49,383 nucleotides of DNA, from assembly GCA_029976025.1 (NCBI GenBank), contig JARKNX010000104.1:1-49383 (forward strand). The letters are read 5' to 3'. Below the pieces are notes generated by a model. That model was not told the DNA's origin, searched no databases, and saw only the letters and a program-made list of their open reading frames with translations. This document shows, in pieces, positions 23,701 through 33,537 of the stretch. Position numbers and translations under genes: made by a program. Source of the stretch: Aggregatilineales bacterium (GTDB lineage: Bacteria > Chloroflexota > Anaerolineae > Aggregatilineales > Ch27). Within the stretch, counting starts at the first letter, position 1. Each line of letters starts with the position of its first letter.

Positions 23701-26700
23701 ATGCGACAGAGACGCCTGTTGGAGTCCACCGGGGTGAGTTTGTTGATCCTGATCGCCCTGATCGTCTCGCTACTGCCCGCCGGCGCTGCCCCTCACCCGG
23801 ACGGCGCTGCCCGCCTGAGCCAGTCCGGAGAAGAGCCGTTGTATGTCGCCCTGATGTGGCACCAGCACCAGCCGGTATATTACAGGGACCCCGAAACCGG
23901 GGTTTACATCAGACCCTGGGTGCGCGTCCACGCGGCCAAGGACTACCTGGATATGGCGACCATCCTGGAGGGCTACCCGGATGTGCATGTCACCTTCAAT
24001 TTCACGCCCAGCCTGATCCGTCAGTTGGATGACTTCGCCGCCGGGGCGAAAGACCTCTACTGGGTGATGGCTGAGGTGCCCGCTGAGACGCTGACGGCAG
24101 ACCAGAAACAGTTCCTGCTGGAGCGCTTCTTTGATACAAACCGGCGTATCATCGCCCGTTTTCCGCGCTACCAGGAACTGCTGGCTATGCGCGACGCTAT
24201 GGGAGTCGAGGCGGCCATAGAAGCCTGGACGGCGCAGGACTTCCGCGATTTGCAGGTGCTCTTCAACCTGGCCTGGACTGATCCGGACTGGCTGGCGGAG
24301 GAGCCGTTGGCCGGCCTGGTAACAAAAGGGAGGGATTTCGCTGAAGCGGACAAGGCGATTGTCTTTGCCGAACATCTGCGGCTGATTCGGGAGGTGATTC
24401 CTTACCATGCCGCCCTGCAGCAGACCGGCCAGATCGAGGTGACTATGACGCCGTTCGCCCACCCGATCCTGCCGCTGCTGGTTGACTCGGATGTTGCCGC
24501 TGTGGCGATGCCGGATGCTGAGCTGCCGGAACGCTTCGTCTACGGGCAGGATGCTGTGGCGCAGGTGCAGCTCGGCACGCAGATGTACGCCGAGCACTTT
24601 GGCGCGCCGCCGCGGGGGATGTGGCCGGCGGAAGGGTCTGTTTCTAACCAGATCGTGCAGATGGTCGCCAACGCCGGGATCAACTGGATGGCGACGGATG
24701 AGCGTGTCCTGGCCCGCAGCCTGCCCGGTATAGAAGAATTCAGCCGCAACAGCGCTGACACCGTGCTGCAGGCTGATGCTCTGTACCGGCCCTATCTGGT
24801 CACGGGCGGGCGCGGCGGGCAGGTCGCCGTCATCTTCCGCGATCACCTGATCTCGGATAAAGTCGGCTTCGAGTATTCCGGCATGGCGGGTGCCGCCGCC
24901 GCGGCGGATCTGATGGCGCGCCTGAACAACATCCGGGCGCAGTTGGCCGCGGAAGGGGCAACCGGTCCGCATCTGGTGACGATCCTGCTGGACGGCGAGA
25001 ACGCCTGGGAATACTACGAAAACGATGGCAAGGACTTCCTCCATGCGCTCTACCAGAACCTCTCCGAGGCGGAAGGCATCCGCACAGTGACGCCTTCGGA
25101 ATACCTGGCGCTCACCGGCGAGCCAGTGGCGCTGGAGTCGCTCTGGCCCGGCTCGTGGGTCACGCCTGATTTCAGCACCTGGATCGGTGAGGCAGAGGAG
25201 AACACCGCCTGGAATTATCTGCTGGCGACGCGCAACGATCTCCAGCAGGCCGACCCGCGCCTGAGCGAAGAAGTCCGCCAGCAGGCTCTTGAAGCCATGT
25301 ACATTGCCGAAGGGTCGGACTGGTTCTGGTTCTTCGGCGCGGATCAGGATTCCGGGCAGGACTGGGCCTTTGATCTTCAGTTCCGCAACTATCTGCGCCG
25401 CGTCTATGAGCTGATCAGCGTGGCCCCGCCGAGCTTTGTCTATATCCCGGTCATCCCCCAGACGCCGCAGCCGGCTGACCGCCCTGAGTCTGGCCTGCTG
25501 GCTGTTACGGTGGACGGCGCAGCAGCGGCCGGGGAGTGGGACCCGGCGGCTTACTACGATCTGGCCGGCCGGGCGGCGCCGCTGACTGGCCTGTTCTTCG
25601 GCTTCGATAAAGACAACGCGCTGATTCTGCGCATAGACCCGCCGCCGACAGCGGGCATGATCTACGGCTTCTATCTGAAGACGCCGGACGGCGGCGCCAC
25701 TAACGCTTATACGCGCCTGGAAGAGTCGGGCGATGAGCCGGTGCTTGGCTTTGGCGCCAACCGGCTGCTGGAAGTTGCCGCCGCGGATGGCGGCCTGACG
25801 GCGACGTTCTATCGTGCGGATGGCAGCGGCGGCTGGGTTGGCGGGGAGCCAGTGGAGGCGGTCGCGGCGGGCGATGCGCTGGAGGTCGCTGTGCCGATTG
25901 ACGTGCTCTCGCCGGCGGCTCGCAGCGGCAACCCGATTACAATGCGCCTGATCGTCAGCAGTGCTGAGGCGCTGCTGGCTGTCGCGCCGCCGGATGGTCC
26001 GGCGGTGATGATGCTGCCGGAGGAGGATATCCCCAATGTCGTGGTGCAGGTTGAGGACCCGACAGGCGACGATCACGGGCCGGGCAGTTACGTCTACCCG
26101 ACCGATGCAGTCTTCGCTTCCGGCGCTTACGACGCCACTTCGCTGACGATTGGCTCCGATGAGGAGAACGTGATCTTTCAGGTTAACTTCCGCGGGCCGC
26201 TCCGGAATGACTGGGGCGCGCCGAACGGCATGGGCATCCTCACGATCGATGTCTACATCGATATAGATGGCCCGGCAAATGGCAGCCGCCTGCTCCTGCC
26301 GGGGCGCAACGCGGCGCTACCGCCGGAGTACGCCTGGGATTACGCCATCTGGGCTGAAGGCTGGGAGCCGGGTGTGTACCGTCCCGGCGAGCAGGGGCCG
26401 GTGCAGATTGCCGGGACGCTGTCAATCGCCAGCAACCCCGGCCAGCGGCGGATTACGATCCGCGTGCCGCGGACGATGATTCCCGGCGACCCGGCGGACT
26501 GGTCCTACGCTGTGGCTATCGCCAGCCAGGAAGGCTTCCCGGCGTCAGGTGTGTGGCGCGTGCGCGATGTGCTGCCAGCGGCTGAGCAGTGGCGGATCGG
26601 CGGCGCGCCGGAAGGCACGACCAACCATACCCGCCTGCTGGATGTGATCTATCCGGAAGCGGGTGTGCAGGAGGCGCTGCTCAACAACTACCCGCGTTCG

Positions 26701-26778
26701 GCGGGCAGTGTGGGCGATCTGGGCCCGGATGACTTCGGGCAGATTCCGGTGCTCGGGGCAGGCGAGTCATCGCAGTAG
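23701..26778 (+). CDS. Secreted glycoside hydrolase family 57 with glucodextranase-type C-terminus
   Basis: 1025 residues. A signal peptide (to about residue 31) is followed by a GH57 catalytic domain (~45-480): region 1 'MWHQHQPVYY', nucleophile region 'MWPAEGSVSNQ' (E311) and acid/base region 'LLDGENAWEYYENDGK' (D431). GH57 enzymes cleave alpha-glucans such as starch or glycogen. Residues ~590-760 look like a beta-sandwich/DOMON-type module, and ~780-1000 like the glucodextranase C-terminal domain ('DPTGDDHGPGSYVYPTD'), linked to cell-surface retention. There is no sortase motif or C-terminal span. 'ggagg' precedes the ATG. It is monocistronic, followed by a hairpin. Substrate inferred only from the family. 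Confidence 0.9.
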   Translation: MRQRRLLESTGVSLLILIALIVSLLPAGAAPHPDGAARLSQSGEEPLYVALMWHQHQPVYYRDPETGVYIRPWVRVHAAKDYLDMATILEGYPDVHVTFNFTPSLIRQLDDFAAGAKDLYWVMAEVPAETLTADQKQFLLERFFDTNRRIIARFPRYQELLAMRDAMGVEAAIEAWTAQDFRDLQVLFNLAWTDPDWLAEEPLAGLVTKGRDFAEADKAIVFAEHLRLIREVIPYHAALQQTGQIEVTMTPFAHPILPLLVDSDVAAVAMPDAELPERFVYGQDAVAQVQLGTQMYAEHFGAPPRGMWPAEGSVSNQIVQMVANAGINWMATDERVLARSLPGIEEFSRNSADTVLQADALYRPYLVTGGRGGQVAVIFRDHLISDKVGFEYSGMAGAAAAADLMARLNNIRAQLAAEGATGPHLVTILLDGENAWEYYENDGKDFLHALYQNLSEAEGIRTVTPSEYLALTGEPVALESLWPGSWVTPDFSTWIGEAEENTAWNYLLATRNDLQQADPRLSEEVRQQALEAMYIAEGSDWFWFFGADQDSGQDWAFDLQFRNYLRRVYELISVAPPSFVYIPVIPQTPQPADRPESGLLAVTVDGAAAAGEWDPAAYYDLAGRAAPLTGLFFGFDKDNALILRIDPPPTAGMIYGFYLKTPDGGATNAYTRLEESGDEPVLGFGANRLLEVAAADGGLTATFYRADGSGGWVGGEPVEAVAAGDALEVAVPIDVLSPAARSGNPITMRLIVSSAEALLAVAPPDGPAVMMLPEEDIPNVVVQVEDPTGDDHGPGSYVYPTDAVFASGAYDATSLTIGSDEENVIFQVNFRGPLRNDWGAPNGMGILTIDVYIDIDGPANGSRLLLPGRNAALPPEYAWDYAIWAEGWEPGVYRPGEQGPVQIAGTLSIASNPGQRRITIRVPRTMIPGDPADWSYAVAIASQEGFPASGVWRVRDVLPAAEQWRIGGAPEGTTNHTRLLDVIYPEAGVQEALLNNYPRSAGSVGDLGPDDFGQIPVLGAGESSQ

Positions 26779-26793
26779 CGCGAGGCAGAAAAT

Positions 26794-26829
26794 GCAGGAG
26801 GGGCCGGCTGAATACAACGCCCCTCCTGC
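26794..26829 (+). terminator. Hairpin after the GH57 gene
   Basis: Ten-bp perfect stem 'gcaggagggg' (26794-26803) with 'cccctcctgc' (26820-26829), loop 16 bases. No U-tract, so termination efficiency is uncertain. Confidence 0.6.
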
Positions 26830-26868
26830 GCCGGTCTGGCGTTCATAACTGGAGAATCCGGCGGATGC

Positions 26869-26898
26869 TTGACACGCCGGACAACTTAACCGTATACT
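26869..26898 (+). promoter_or_regulatory. Sigma70-type promoter of the ROK regulator
   Basis: Perfect -35 TTGACA (26869-26874) and -10 TATACT (26893-26898, 5/6) with 18-base spacing. This predicts a start near 26905 and a leader of ~110 bases before ATG 27017. It is one of the clearest promoters in the window. Confidence 0.7.
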
Positions 26899-26912
26899 GG
26901 TGAGGAGGATAA

Positions 26913-26937
26913 TTATTTTCTCAAAGTGAATTAATAA
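26913..26937. promoter_or_regulatory. Dyad-symmetric operator candidate in the ROK gene leader
   Basis: The 25-base segment has the symmetric layout TTATT-n3-TCA-n3-TGA-n3-AATAA. It begins ~8 bases after the predicted transcription start, the right place for autorepression. ROK repressors bind AT-rich palindromes of about this size. Confidence 0.5.
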
Positions 26938-27016
26938 CTGACACTGACCTGACTATCAGATGATGCGACGATCCTACCCGACCTCGCAAGTGCCGGCAAC
27001 GATCGGGGGGTGATGT

Positions 27017-28270
27017 ATGCCCACCCGGCGAATCCCCTCTGGCAGCAGCAGCAGCACAATCAGGCGCCGCAATATCAGCTCCGTCCTGGCCGCGCTGTTG
27101 CAGTTTCGCCGCATATCGCGCATACAGCTTGCCCGCCTGACCGGCCTTTCCCCCACAACTATCACCAATCTGATAGCGGACCTGGTCGAGCAGGGCATTG
27201 TCGCGCCGGACGATCAGGAGTCTCCCCGGCCGGTCGGGCGGCGGGGCGTTGGCCGCCCGCAGACAGCCCTGCACCTGGTGCCGGACGCCCGCTTTGCTGT
27301 TGGCATCCATTTCGATGTCGGGTGCGTCCGCGTCGCTGTGACGGACCTGCTGGGTCATGTTGTGGCTCTGGACACGCTGGAACACCCGCTGGACTGCGCC
27401 GCCGAAGAGGTGCTGGCCGAGACCGTCGCGACAGTCGGGCGCGTGATCGCCGCTTCTGGGATTCAGGTGACGCGCCTGGCCGGGGTTGGCGTCGGGGCGT
27501 CCGGCCTGGTGGAGCCGGAGACCGGGGTGAATGTCTTCGCGCCAAACATGAACTGGCGCGACGTGCCGCTGCGGGATATTTTCAGCCGCCAGCTGGGGCT
27601 GCCGGTTATTGTGGACAACAACGTGCGGGCGATGGCGCTCGGCGAAGCTCTGTTCGGCGCTGGCAGGGATGTCTATTCCCTGGTTTTTGTGTACGCCCGG
27701 ATCGGCGTCGGAGCGGGGATTGCAGTTGGCGGCCATCTCTACTACGGCGGCGGGGCTGGCGCGGGCGAAATCGGACATACGACGATCGTCCCATCCGGCG
27801 GGGAGTTGTGCCGCTGCGGCAACACTGGCTGCCTGGAGACGCTCTTCTCTGAGCCGGCCATCGTCCGGTTGGCTCAGGCGTTAGCCCGGCAGGAGCCGGG
27901 CAGTTTGCTGGCGCGCTATCTGGAGGAAGGGCGGCCCCCTGCTATCGAACGCGTGTTTGACGCGGCGCGGGCCGGGGACACGGCCACCCGGGCTATGCTG
28001 CTCGAGCGCGCCGCCTGTGTGGGTATCGCCCTGGCCAATCTGGTCGATATCCTCAACCCGGAGCTAATTGTGCTGGGCGGCATCCTGGCTCAGGGGCAAG
28101 ATATCCTGCTGCCGGTCATTCAGGACACCATGCGGCAGCGGGCCTTTGCCCAGTTAGGCGATAAAGTGCGCCTGCTTTCTTCCAGTTTCGGACGGGACGC
28201 CGGTGTGGTCGGGGCGGCGGCGCTGGCCCTGAATCATTTCTTTTACCGGCAGGATGCGGCGGGGCTGTGA
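27017..28270 (+). CDS. ROK family transcriptional regulator (NagC/XylR type)
   Basis: 417 residues. An N-terminal winged helix ('QFRRISRIQLARLTGLSPTTITNLIADLVEQGIV', residues ~30-64, quoted in part) is followed by a ROK sugar-kinase-like domain: 'GVGVGASGLVEPETG', 'VIVDNNVRAMALGEALFG' and the zinc-binding signature 'GEIGHTTIVPSGG' then 'CRCGNTGCLETL'. Such proteins repress sugar-use genes until a sugar ligand binds. A Ser-rich N-terminal extension (~15 residues) precedes the helix. It has its own promoter and dyad and lies directly upstream of the second sugar importer, which it probably controls; the inducer is unknown. Confidence 0.92.
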   Translation: MPTRRIPSGSSSSTIRRRNISSVLAALLQFRRISRIQLARLTGLSPTTITNLIADLVEQGIVAPDDQESPRPVGRRGVGRPQTALHLVPDARFAVGIHFDVGCVRVAVTDLLGHVVALDTLEHPLDCAAEEVLAETVATVGRVIAASGIQVTRLAGVGVGASGLVEPETGVNVFAPNMNWRDVPLRDIFSRQLGLPVIVDNNVRAMALGEALFGAGRDVYSLVFVYARIGVGAGIAVGGHLYYGGGAGAGEIGHTTIVPSGGELCRCGNTGCLETLFSEPAIVRLAQALARQEPGSLLARYLEEGRPPAIERVFDAARAGDTATRAMLLERAACVGIALANLVDILNPELIVLGGILAQGQDILLPVIQDTMRQRAFAQLGDKVRLLSSSFGRDAGVVGAAALALNHFFYRQDAAGL

Positions 28271-28367
28271 CGGCCGCCCGCTGGCTTCCGTGAAGTATAA
28301 GCAGTTCTTGTAAGATTGTGTTCATGGGGTTGCGGCCTCGTGAAACCAAGAGTGAGGAGAAGAGGCT

Positions 28368-29642
28368 ATGCGACGATATTCTGTGCCGATCCTGTTGATG
28401 GTGTTTGTCCTGATTGTGGCCGCGCTGCCCGCGCTGGCTCAGGAGCCGGTTGAGCTGCATATCACCTGGTACAACGACGGCAACGAAGGCGAAGTGCTGC
28501 GCGATCTGCTCGACCGCTTTGAGGCCGCGAATCCCGGCATCACGGTCGTGATCGACGAAGTGCCCTATGCCGATCTGCATACCATCCTGCAGGCGCAGGT
28601 GGAAGCTGGCGAAGCCCCTGACATGGCCCGTATCACCTTCCCGAACCGGTTCTTCGGCCATTACCTGGACCTGACTCCCTATGTCGCCGATCCGCAGTAC
28701 TGGATCGACAACGTCCCCGCGGCTGTGCTGGGTTCGCTGCGTGACAGCGAGGATGATACAGGAATCTACGGCTACCCCACCCAGTTCACGGTGACCGGGC
28801 CGTTCATCAACGCCACGCTGTTTGAGCAGGCCGGCGTGGAAATCCCGGCTGATGACGCGACCTGGGAAGAGTGGGTGGATGCAGCTACAGAGGTGGCGGA
28901 GACGCTCAGCGATAGCGAGATGCCCATCTATCCTGTGGCGATTGACCGTTCCGGACACCGCTTCTGGGGGCCGTCCCTCAGCAACTGCGCTACCTATGTC
29001 AATGAGGATGGGACCTTCACTATTGACACTCCCGGCTTCCGCCAGACCGCGCAGATGGTGCTGGACTGGCATAACAACGGCCTGATGCCGGCCGATATCT
29101 GGGCTGGCAGCGCCGGCAACTACGTCCCCGCCGCGCCGTACTTCATCAGTGGCCAGCTTGTCCTGTACATGGCCGGGAACTGGCAGATCGGCAGTTTCGC
29201 CCAGAGCATCGGCGATGCCTTTGACTGGCGGGCGATCCCTAATCCGGCGGGCGAATGCGGCGCGACCGGTGTCCCCGGCGGCGCACTGGTGGTGGGCTTC
29301 GCCGGGACCAGGCATCCCGAAGAAGTGGGCAGGCTGATGGATTACCTGTTCAGCGAGCCGGTTATCGAGGAATTCTCAATCCGGACCTCGTTCCTGCCGG
29401 GCCACCTGGGCCTGATCGAGCGGGGGGTGGCGTATGAGGCGAACAATGAGGCGCTCAACGTCTTCGCCGCTATGATCCCTGACCTGATGCCCGAAGCATA
29501 CACGCTCCAGTACCATCCGCAGGGGCCGGACCTGAACATCGCCATTCGCGATCGCCTCAGCCAGGTGATCGCCGGCGAGATGACGCTGGATGAGGCAATT
29601 GGGCGCATCCAGGCCGATATGGACGCCCTGTTCGCCCGGTAA
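28368..29642 (+). CDS. Extracellular sugar-binding protein (family 1, CUT1 class)
   Basis: 424 residues. A Sec signal peptide ('VLIVAALPALAQ' with no lipobox Cys) is followed by a family-1 solute-binding domain: 'ITWYNDGNEGEVLRDLLDRF', 'NPGITVVIDEVPYADLHTIL', 'GEAPDMARI', 'YGYPTQFTVTGPFIN', 'PADDATWEEWVDAA', 'QLVLYMAGNWQIGSF' and 'PGGALVVGFAGTRHPEEV'. Families of this type bind oligosaccharides. 'gaggag' lies upstream of the ATG. It is followed by a strong hairpin and then two permease genes, but no ATPase. As the cell seems to lack an anchor for it, it may be held in a periplasm-like space or by the permease. Confidence 0.9.
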   Translation: MRRYSVPILLMVFVLIVAALPALAQEPVELHITWYNDGNEGEVLRDLLDRFEAANPGITVVIDEVPYADLHTILQAQVEAGEAPDMARITFPNRFFGHYLDLTPYVADPQYWIDNVPAAVLGSLRDSEDDTGIYGYPTQFTVTGPFINATLFEQAGVEIPADDATWEEWVDAATEVAETLSDSEMPIYPVAIDRSGHRFWGPSLSNCATYVNEDGTFTIDTPGFRQTAQMVLDWHNNGLMPADIWAGSAGNYVPAAPYFISGQLVLYMAGNWQIGSFAQSIGDAFDWRAIPNPAGECGATGVPGGALVVGFAGTRHPEEVGRLMDYLFSEPVIEEFSIRTSFLPGHLGLIERGVAYEANNEALNVFAAMIPDLMPEAYTLQYHPQGPDLNIAIRDRLSQVIAGEMTLDEAIGRIQADMDALFAR

Positions 29643-29672
29643 GTCGGGCGGGGGCTGATCGGGTCATCCGGG

Positions 29673-29724
29673 GCAGGTAGCTGTCGGCGGAGCGCTCAAC
29701 ACATGAGCGCCGGCAGTTACCTGC
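29673..29724 (+). terminator. Long hairpin between binding protein and permeases
   Basis: Outer stem 'gcaggtagctg...' (from 29673) pairs with '...cagttacctgc' (to 29724) with one mismatch and one wobble; an inner 7-bp stem 'gcgctca/tgagcgc' encloses a 5-base loop. No U-tract. Same position and likely role as the hairpin in the first importer operon. Confidence 0.65.
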
Positions 29725-29752
29725 CTGAACTGGTACGGGCGCTCTGAGCGCC

Positions 29753-30775
29753 GTGAAAGGGTGCATGGAATCTGTCGGCAGAATTCTGTCCCGGCCTGCA
29801 GCCTGGCTGGGCGACGCGCTGGACCTCCTGCTGGGGCCGCTTCAGCGGCTGGTGGGTACACGGCGCATGGGCTATTTTTTCATCCTGCCCAATATGCTGG
29901 TTTTCGGCATCTTCATCCTGCTCCCTATGCTGCTCAACTTCGCCTACGGATTCACCTCCGGCAGCTCCATCCTGCTGCACAACCGCGAATACACTGGCCT
30001 CCGCAATTTCGAGCTGCTCCTCGAATGCGATCTATCCTTCCTGAATCCCGGCAGCGGAAACTTCTTCAACCCTAATGTCTGCCAGTATGACCGGTTCTGG
30101 CGGGCGGTCAACAACACAACCGTTTTTGTGGTCTTTCAGGTCGGCATTATGGTGTTGTTCGCCCTGGTTACGGCGCTGGCGCTCAACCGGAAGATCAGTG
30201 GGCGCGGGTTCTTTCGCAGCGTGTATTTCTATCCGGTGCTGCTGTCGCCGGTTGTGGTGGCCCTGATCTGGAAGTGGATTCTTCAGCCGCAGGGGGTGCT
30301 CAACGGCCTCCTGACCGGGTGGGGGGTGGAGCCGCAGCCGTTCCTGACGGCGCCGGACTGGGCGCGGCTCTGGGTGATTTTTGTCAGCGTCTGGGCGCAG
30401 ATGGGCTTTCACACGCTGATTCTGCTGGCGGGCTTGCAGGCGATCCCTGCTGAGATGTACGAGGCGGCGGCTATAGACGGCGGCGGACTCTGGCAACGCT
30501 TCCGCCGGATCACGCTCCCCCTGCTCATGCCAACCCTGATGGTCGTGCTGGTGCTCTCCCTGATCCGGGCCGTTCAGGTTTTTGACCAGGTGTTTGTCCT
30601 GACTTCCGGCGGGCCGGGGACGGCCACACTGTACATGGTGCAGTTCATCTTCCAGACGGCTTTCGATCAGCAGAACTACGGCCTGGCTGCCGCGGCATCG
30701 CTGCTTCTGGCGGCGGCTTTGCTGATCCTGACCCTGTTTCAGCTCCGCCTGGGGCGGACGAGCGAGATCGCCTAG
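29753..30775 (+). CDS. Carbohydrate ABC transporter permease (MalF/UgpA type)
   Basis: 340 residues, six spans. The first ('GYFFILPNMLVFGIFILLPM') is followed by a ~45-residue extracytoplasmic loop with two cysteines ('LLECDLSF', 'NPNVCQYDRF'), which could pair. The EAA coupling loop 'EMYEAAAIDGGGLWQRFRRITLPLL' (given in part) marks a CUT1 permease. The start is uncertain: GTG 29753 or ATG 29765, where 'aaaggg' is close to the ATG. It pairs with the next gene as a heterodimer. Confidence 0.9.
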   Translation: MKGCMESVGRILSRPAAWLGDALDLLLGPLQRLVGTRRMGYFFILPNMLVFGIFILLPMLLNFAYGFTSGSSILLHNREYTGLRNFELLLECDLSFLNPGSGNFFNPNVCQYDRFWRAVNNTTVFVVFQVGIMVLFALVTALALNRKISGRGFFRSVYFYPVLLSPVVVALIWKWILQPQGVLNGLLTGWGVEPQPFLTAPDWARLWVIFVSVWAQMGFHTLILLAGLQAIPAEMYEAAAIDGGGLWQRFRRITLPLLMPTLMVVLVLSLIRAVQVFDQVFVLTSGGPGTATLYMVQFIFQTAFDQQNYGLAAAASLLLAAALLILTLFQLRLGRTSEIA

Positions 30776-30795
30776 CAGCAGGAAGGATGGGGCGT

Positions 30796-31866
<1,071 letters not shown>

Positions 31867-31967
31867 ATCGCGCCATGCAGCTCGCACAGGCGGCTTTCTG
31901 GAAGGGCTTGCGGCCTGCCTGCCCTGATGCGCCCGATTTCTTTTAGCCTGCAGCAGGAGGATGTGTT

Positions 31968-33146
31968 GTGATAATTGTGAAAAGCGCGCTGACCCATCTC
32001 GAATGCGGCTGGACTGGCGAAACATATGACGCCGACCGAGTGTGGAACCTCAGCCCGGCGGCGGGCCGGCCGCTGCTGGCTCGCTACGACGTGGCGGCAG
32101 CCGGCGCAACCCTGCGCCGCGAGGCGCTGCGCGAGCGGCCCGCCACGCTCTGGCGTTACGCTGAAATGTTGCCGGTCCGCGACCCGGCCTGCCGCCTGAC
32201 GCTGGGCGAGGGTTTCACGCCGCTGATCCGGCTGGAACATCTCGGCGCGACGCTGGGGATGGAGGCGCTCTACGCCAAAGATGAGGGGTTGATCCCCACG
32301 GCGTCCTTCAAGGCGCGCGGGTTGTGCCTGGCGGTGTCGCGGGCGCTGGAGCTGGGCGTCCGGGCGCTGGCTATCCCGACGGCGGGCAACGCTGGCAGCG
32401 CCATGGCGGCCTACGCAGCGAAGGCCGGGCTGCCCGCGGCTATCTTCGCCCCGCGTGATGTGCCCGCCCCGTTCCTGGCCGAATACCGCGCCCTCGGCGC
32501 CGAGGTCACGCTGGTGGATGGCCTGATCAGCGACTGCGCCCGCCTGGTGCAGGAAGGCGTTCGTGAAGGGCGCTGGTTTGACCTCTCCACCCTCAAGGAG
32601 CCGTATCGCGTCGAGGGCAAGAAGACGATGGGCTACGAGCTGGCCGAACAGTTTGACTGGGCGCTGCCCGATGTGATTATCTACCCCACCGGCGGCGGGA
32701 CGGGTATTGTGGGCATGTGGAAGGCTTTTGCAGAAATGGAGCAACTCGGCTGGATCGACTCCCGGCGTCCGCGTCTGATCAGCGTCCAGAGCGCCGGGTG
32801 CGCCCCGATCGTGCGCGCTTTCCACGCCGGGGCGCGCACCGCCGAACCCTGGTCGGGCGCGGCTACCATAGCCGACGGACTGCGCGTGCCCGCCGCCATT
32901 GGCGACTTCCTGATTCTGGATGCTCTGCGGGAGAGCGGCGGGACGGCGCTGACGGTCACCGATGACGAGATCAGAGCGGCAATGCTGGAGACTGGCCGCG
33001 CTGAGGGCATCTTCGTAGCGCCGGAGGCCGCGGCGACGCTGGCTGCGCTGCGCCATCTGCTGGCGGCGGGCGCAGTCCGGCCAGGGGAGCGCGTGGTCCT
33101 GTTTTTCACCGGGAGCGGCCTCAAATACACCCATCTGGTGTCATGA
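31968..33146 (+). CDS. Threonine synthase-like PLP enzyme
   Basis: 392 residues of PLP fold type II. The PLP lysine lies in '[13 protein letters not shown]', the phosphate loop is '[13 protein letters not shown]', and '[18 protein letters not shown]' is the substrate-side motif. It resembles threonine synthase (O-phosphohomoserine to threonine), but the usual N-terminal zinc-knuckle has one cysteine left ('[19 protein letters not shown]'). It starts with GTG 31968 behind 'caggagg'. It is followed 13 bp later by a VOC protein. Its location beside a sugar importer is unexplained; a threonine dehydratase-like or other beta/gamma-replacement role is possible. Confidence 0.85.
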   Translation: MIIVKSALTHLECGWTGETYDADRVWNLSPAAGRPLLARYDVAAAGATLRREALRERPATLWRYAEMLPVRDPACRLTLGEGFTPLIRLEHLGATLGMEALYAKDEGLIPTASFKARGLCLAVSRALELGVRALAIPTAGNAGSAMAAYAAKAGLPAAIFAPRDVPAPFLAEYRALGAEVTLVDGLISDCARLVQEGVREGRWFDLSTLKEPYRVEGKKTMGYELAEQFDWALPDVIIYPTGGGTGIVGMWKAFAEMEQLGWIDSRRPRLISVQSAGCAPIVRAFHAGARTAEPWSGAATIADGLRVPAAIGDFLILDALRESGGTALTVTDDEIRAAMLETGRAEGIFVAPEAAATLAALRHLLAAGAVRPGERVVLFFTGSGLKYTHLVS

Positions 33147-33159
33147 AGAGAGGGGCACA

Positions 33160-33537
33160 ATGGCAGGACAGGCATCATTTGAAGGGCAGATCACATTTCT
33201 GTACACCCGCGATCTGGAGGCGACGGCGCGCTTCTATGAGGATGTGCTGGGGCTGCCACTGGTCCGCGACCAGGGGGACTGCCGCATTTATCGCACCGGG
33301 CGGGATGGCTACCTCGGCTTTTGCCGCCGGGAGGAGGCCCCGGAACAGCCGGCTGGCATTATCCTGACGCTGCTCACACCAGATGTGGACGGGTGGGCGA
33401 ACCGGCTGCGGGAGCGGGGTGCGGCGATCGAGAGGCCGCCCACCGCGAACCCGCATTACCGGATCTATCATTGTTTTCTGCGCGACCCCAACGGCTATCT
33501 GATTGAGATTCAGCGATTTGATGAGCCGCTGATATAG
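33160..33537 (+). CDS. VOC (glyoxalase/bleomycin-resistance) superfamily protein
   Basis: 125 residues, one complete VOC module of two beta-alpha-beta3 units: '[22 protein letters not shown]', then '[20 protein letters not shown]' and the closing '[18 protein letters not shown]' with its metal-ligand Glu. Such proteins are metal-dependent lyases, isomerases or dioxygenases, or bind small molecules. It is probably translated with the upstream threonine synthase-like gene. Its last 28 bases overlap the tail of the leftward aminotransferase. Confidence 0.88.
   Translation: MAGQASFEGQITFLYTRDLEATARFYEDVLGLPLVRDQGDCRIYRTGRDGYLGFCRREEAPEQPAGIILTLLTPDVDGWANRLRERGAAIERPPTANPHYRIYHCFLRDPNGYLIEIQRFDEPLI

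Noticed and set aside
23770-26076. A 768-codon open frame antisense to the GH57 gene
   Set aside because: It lies wholly opposite a clear GH57 gene with signal peptide and catalytic motifs; the antisense product has His/Arg/Gln-rich composition typical of shadow frames in GC-rich DNA.
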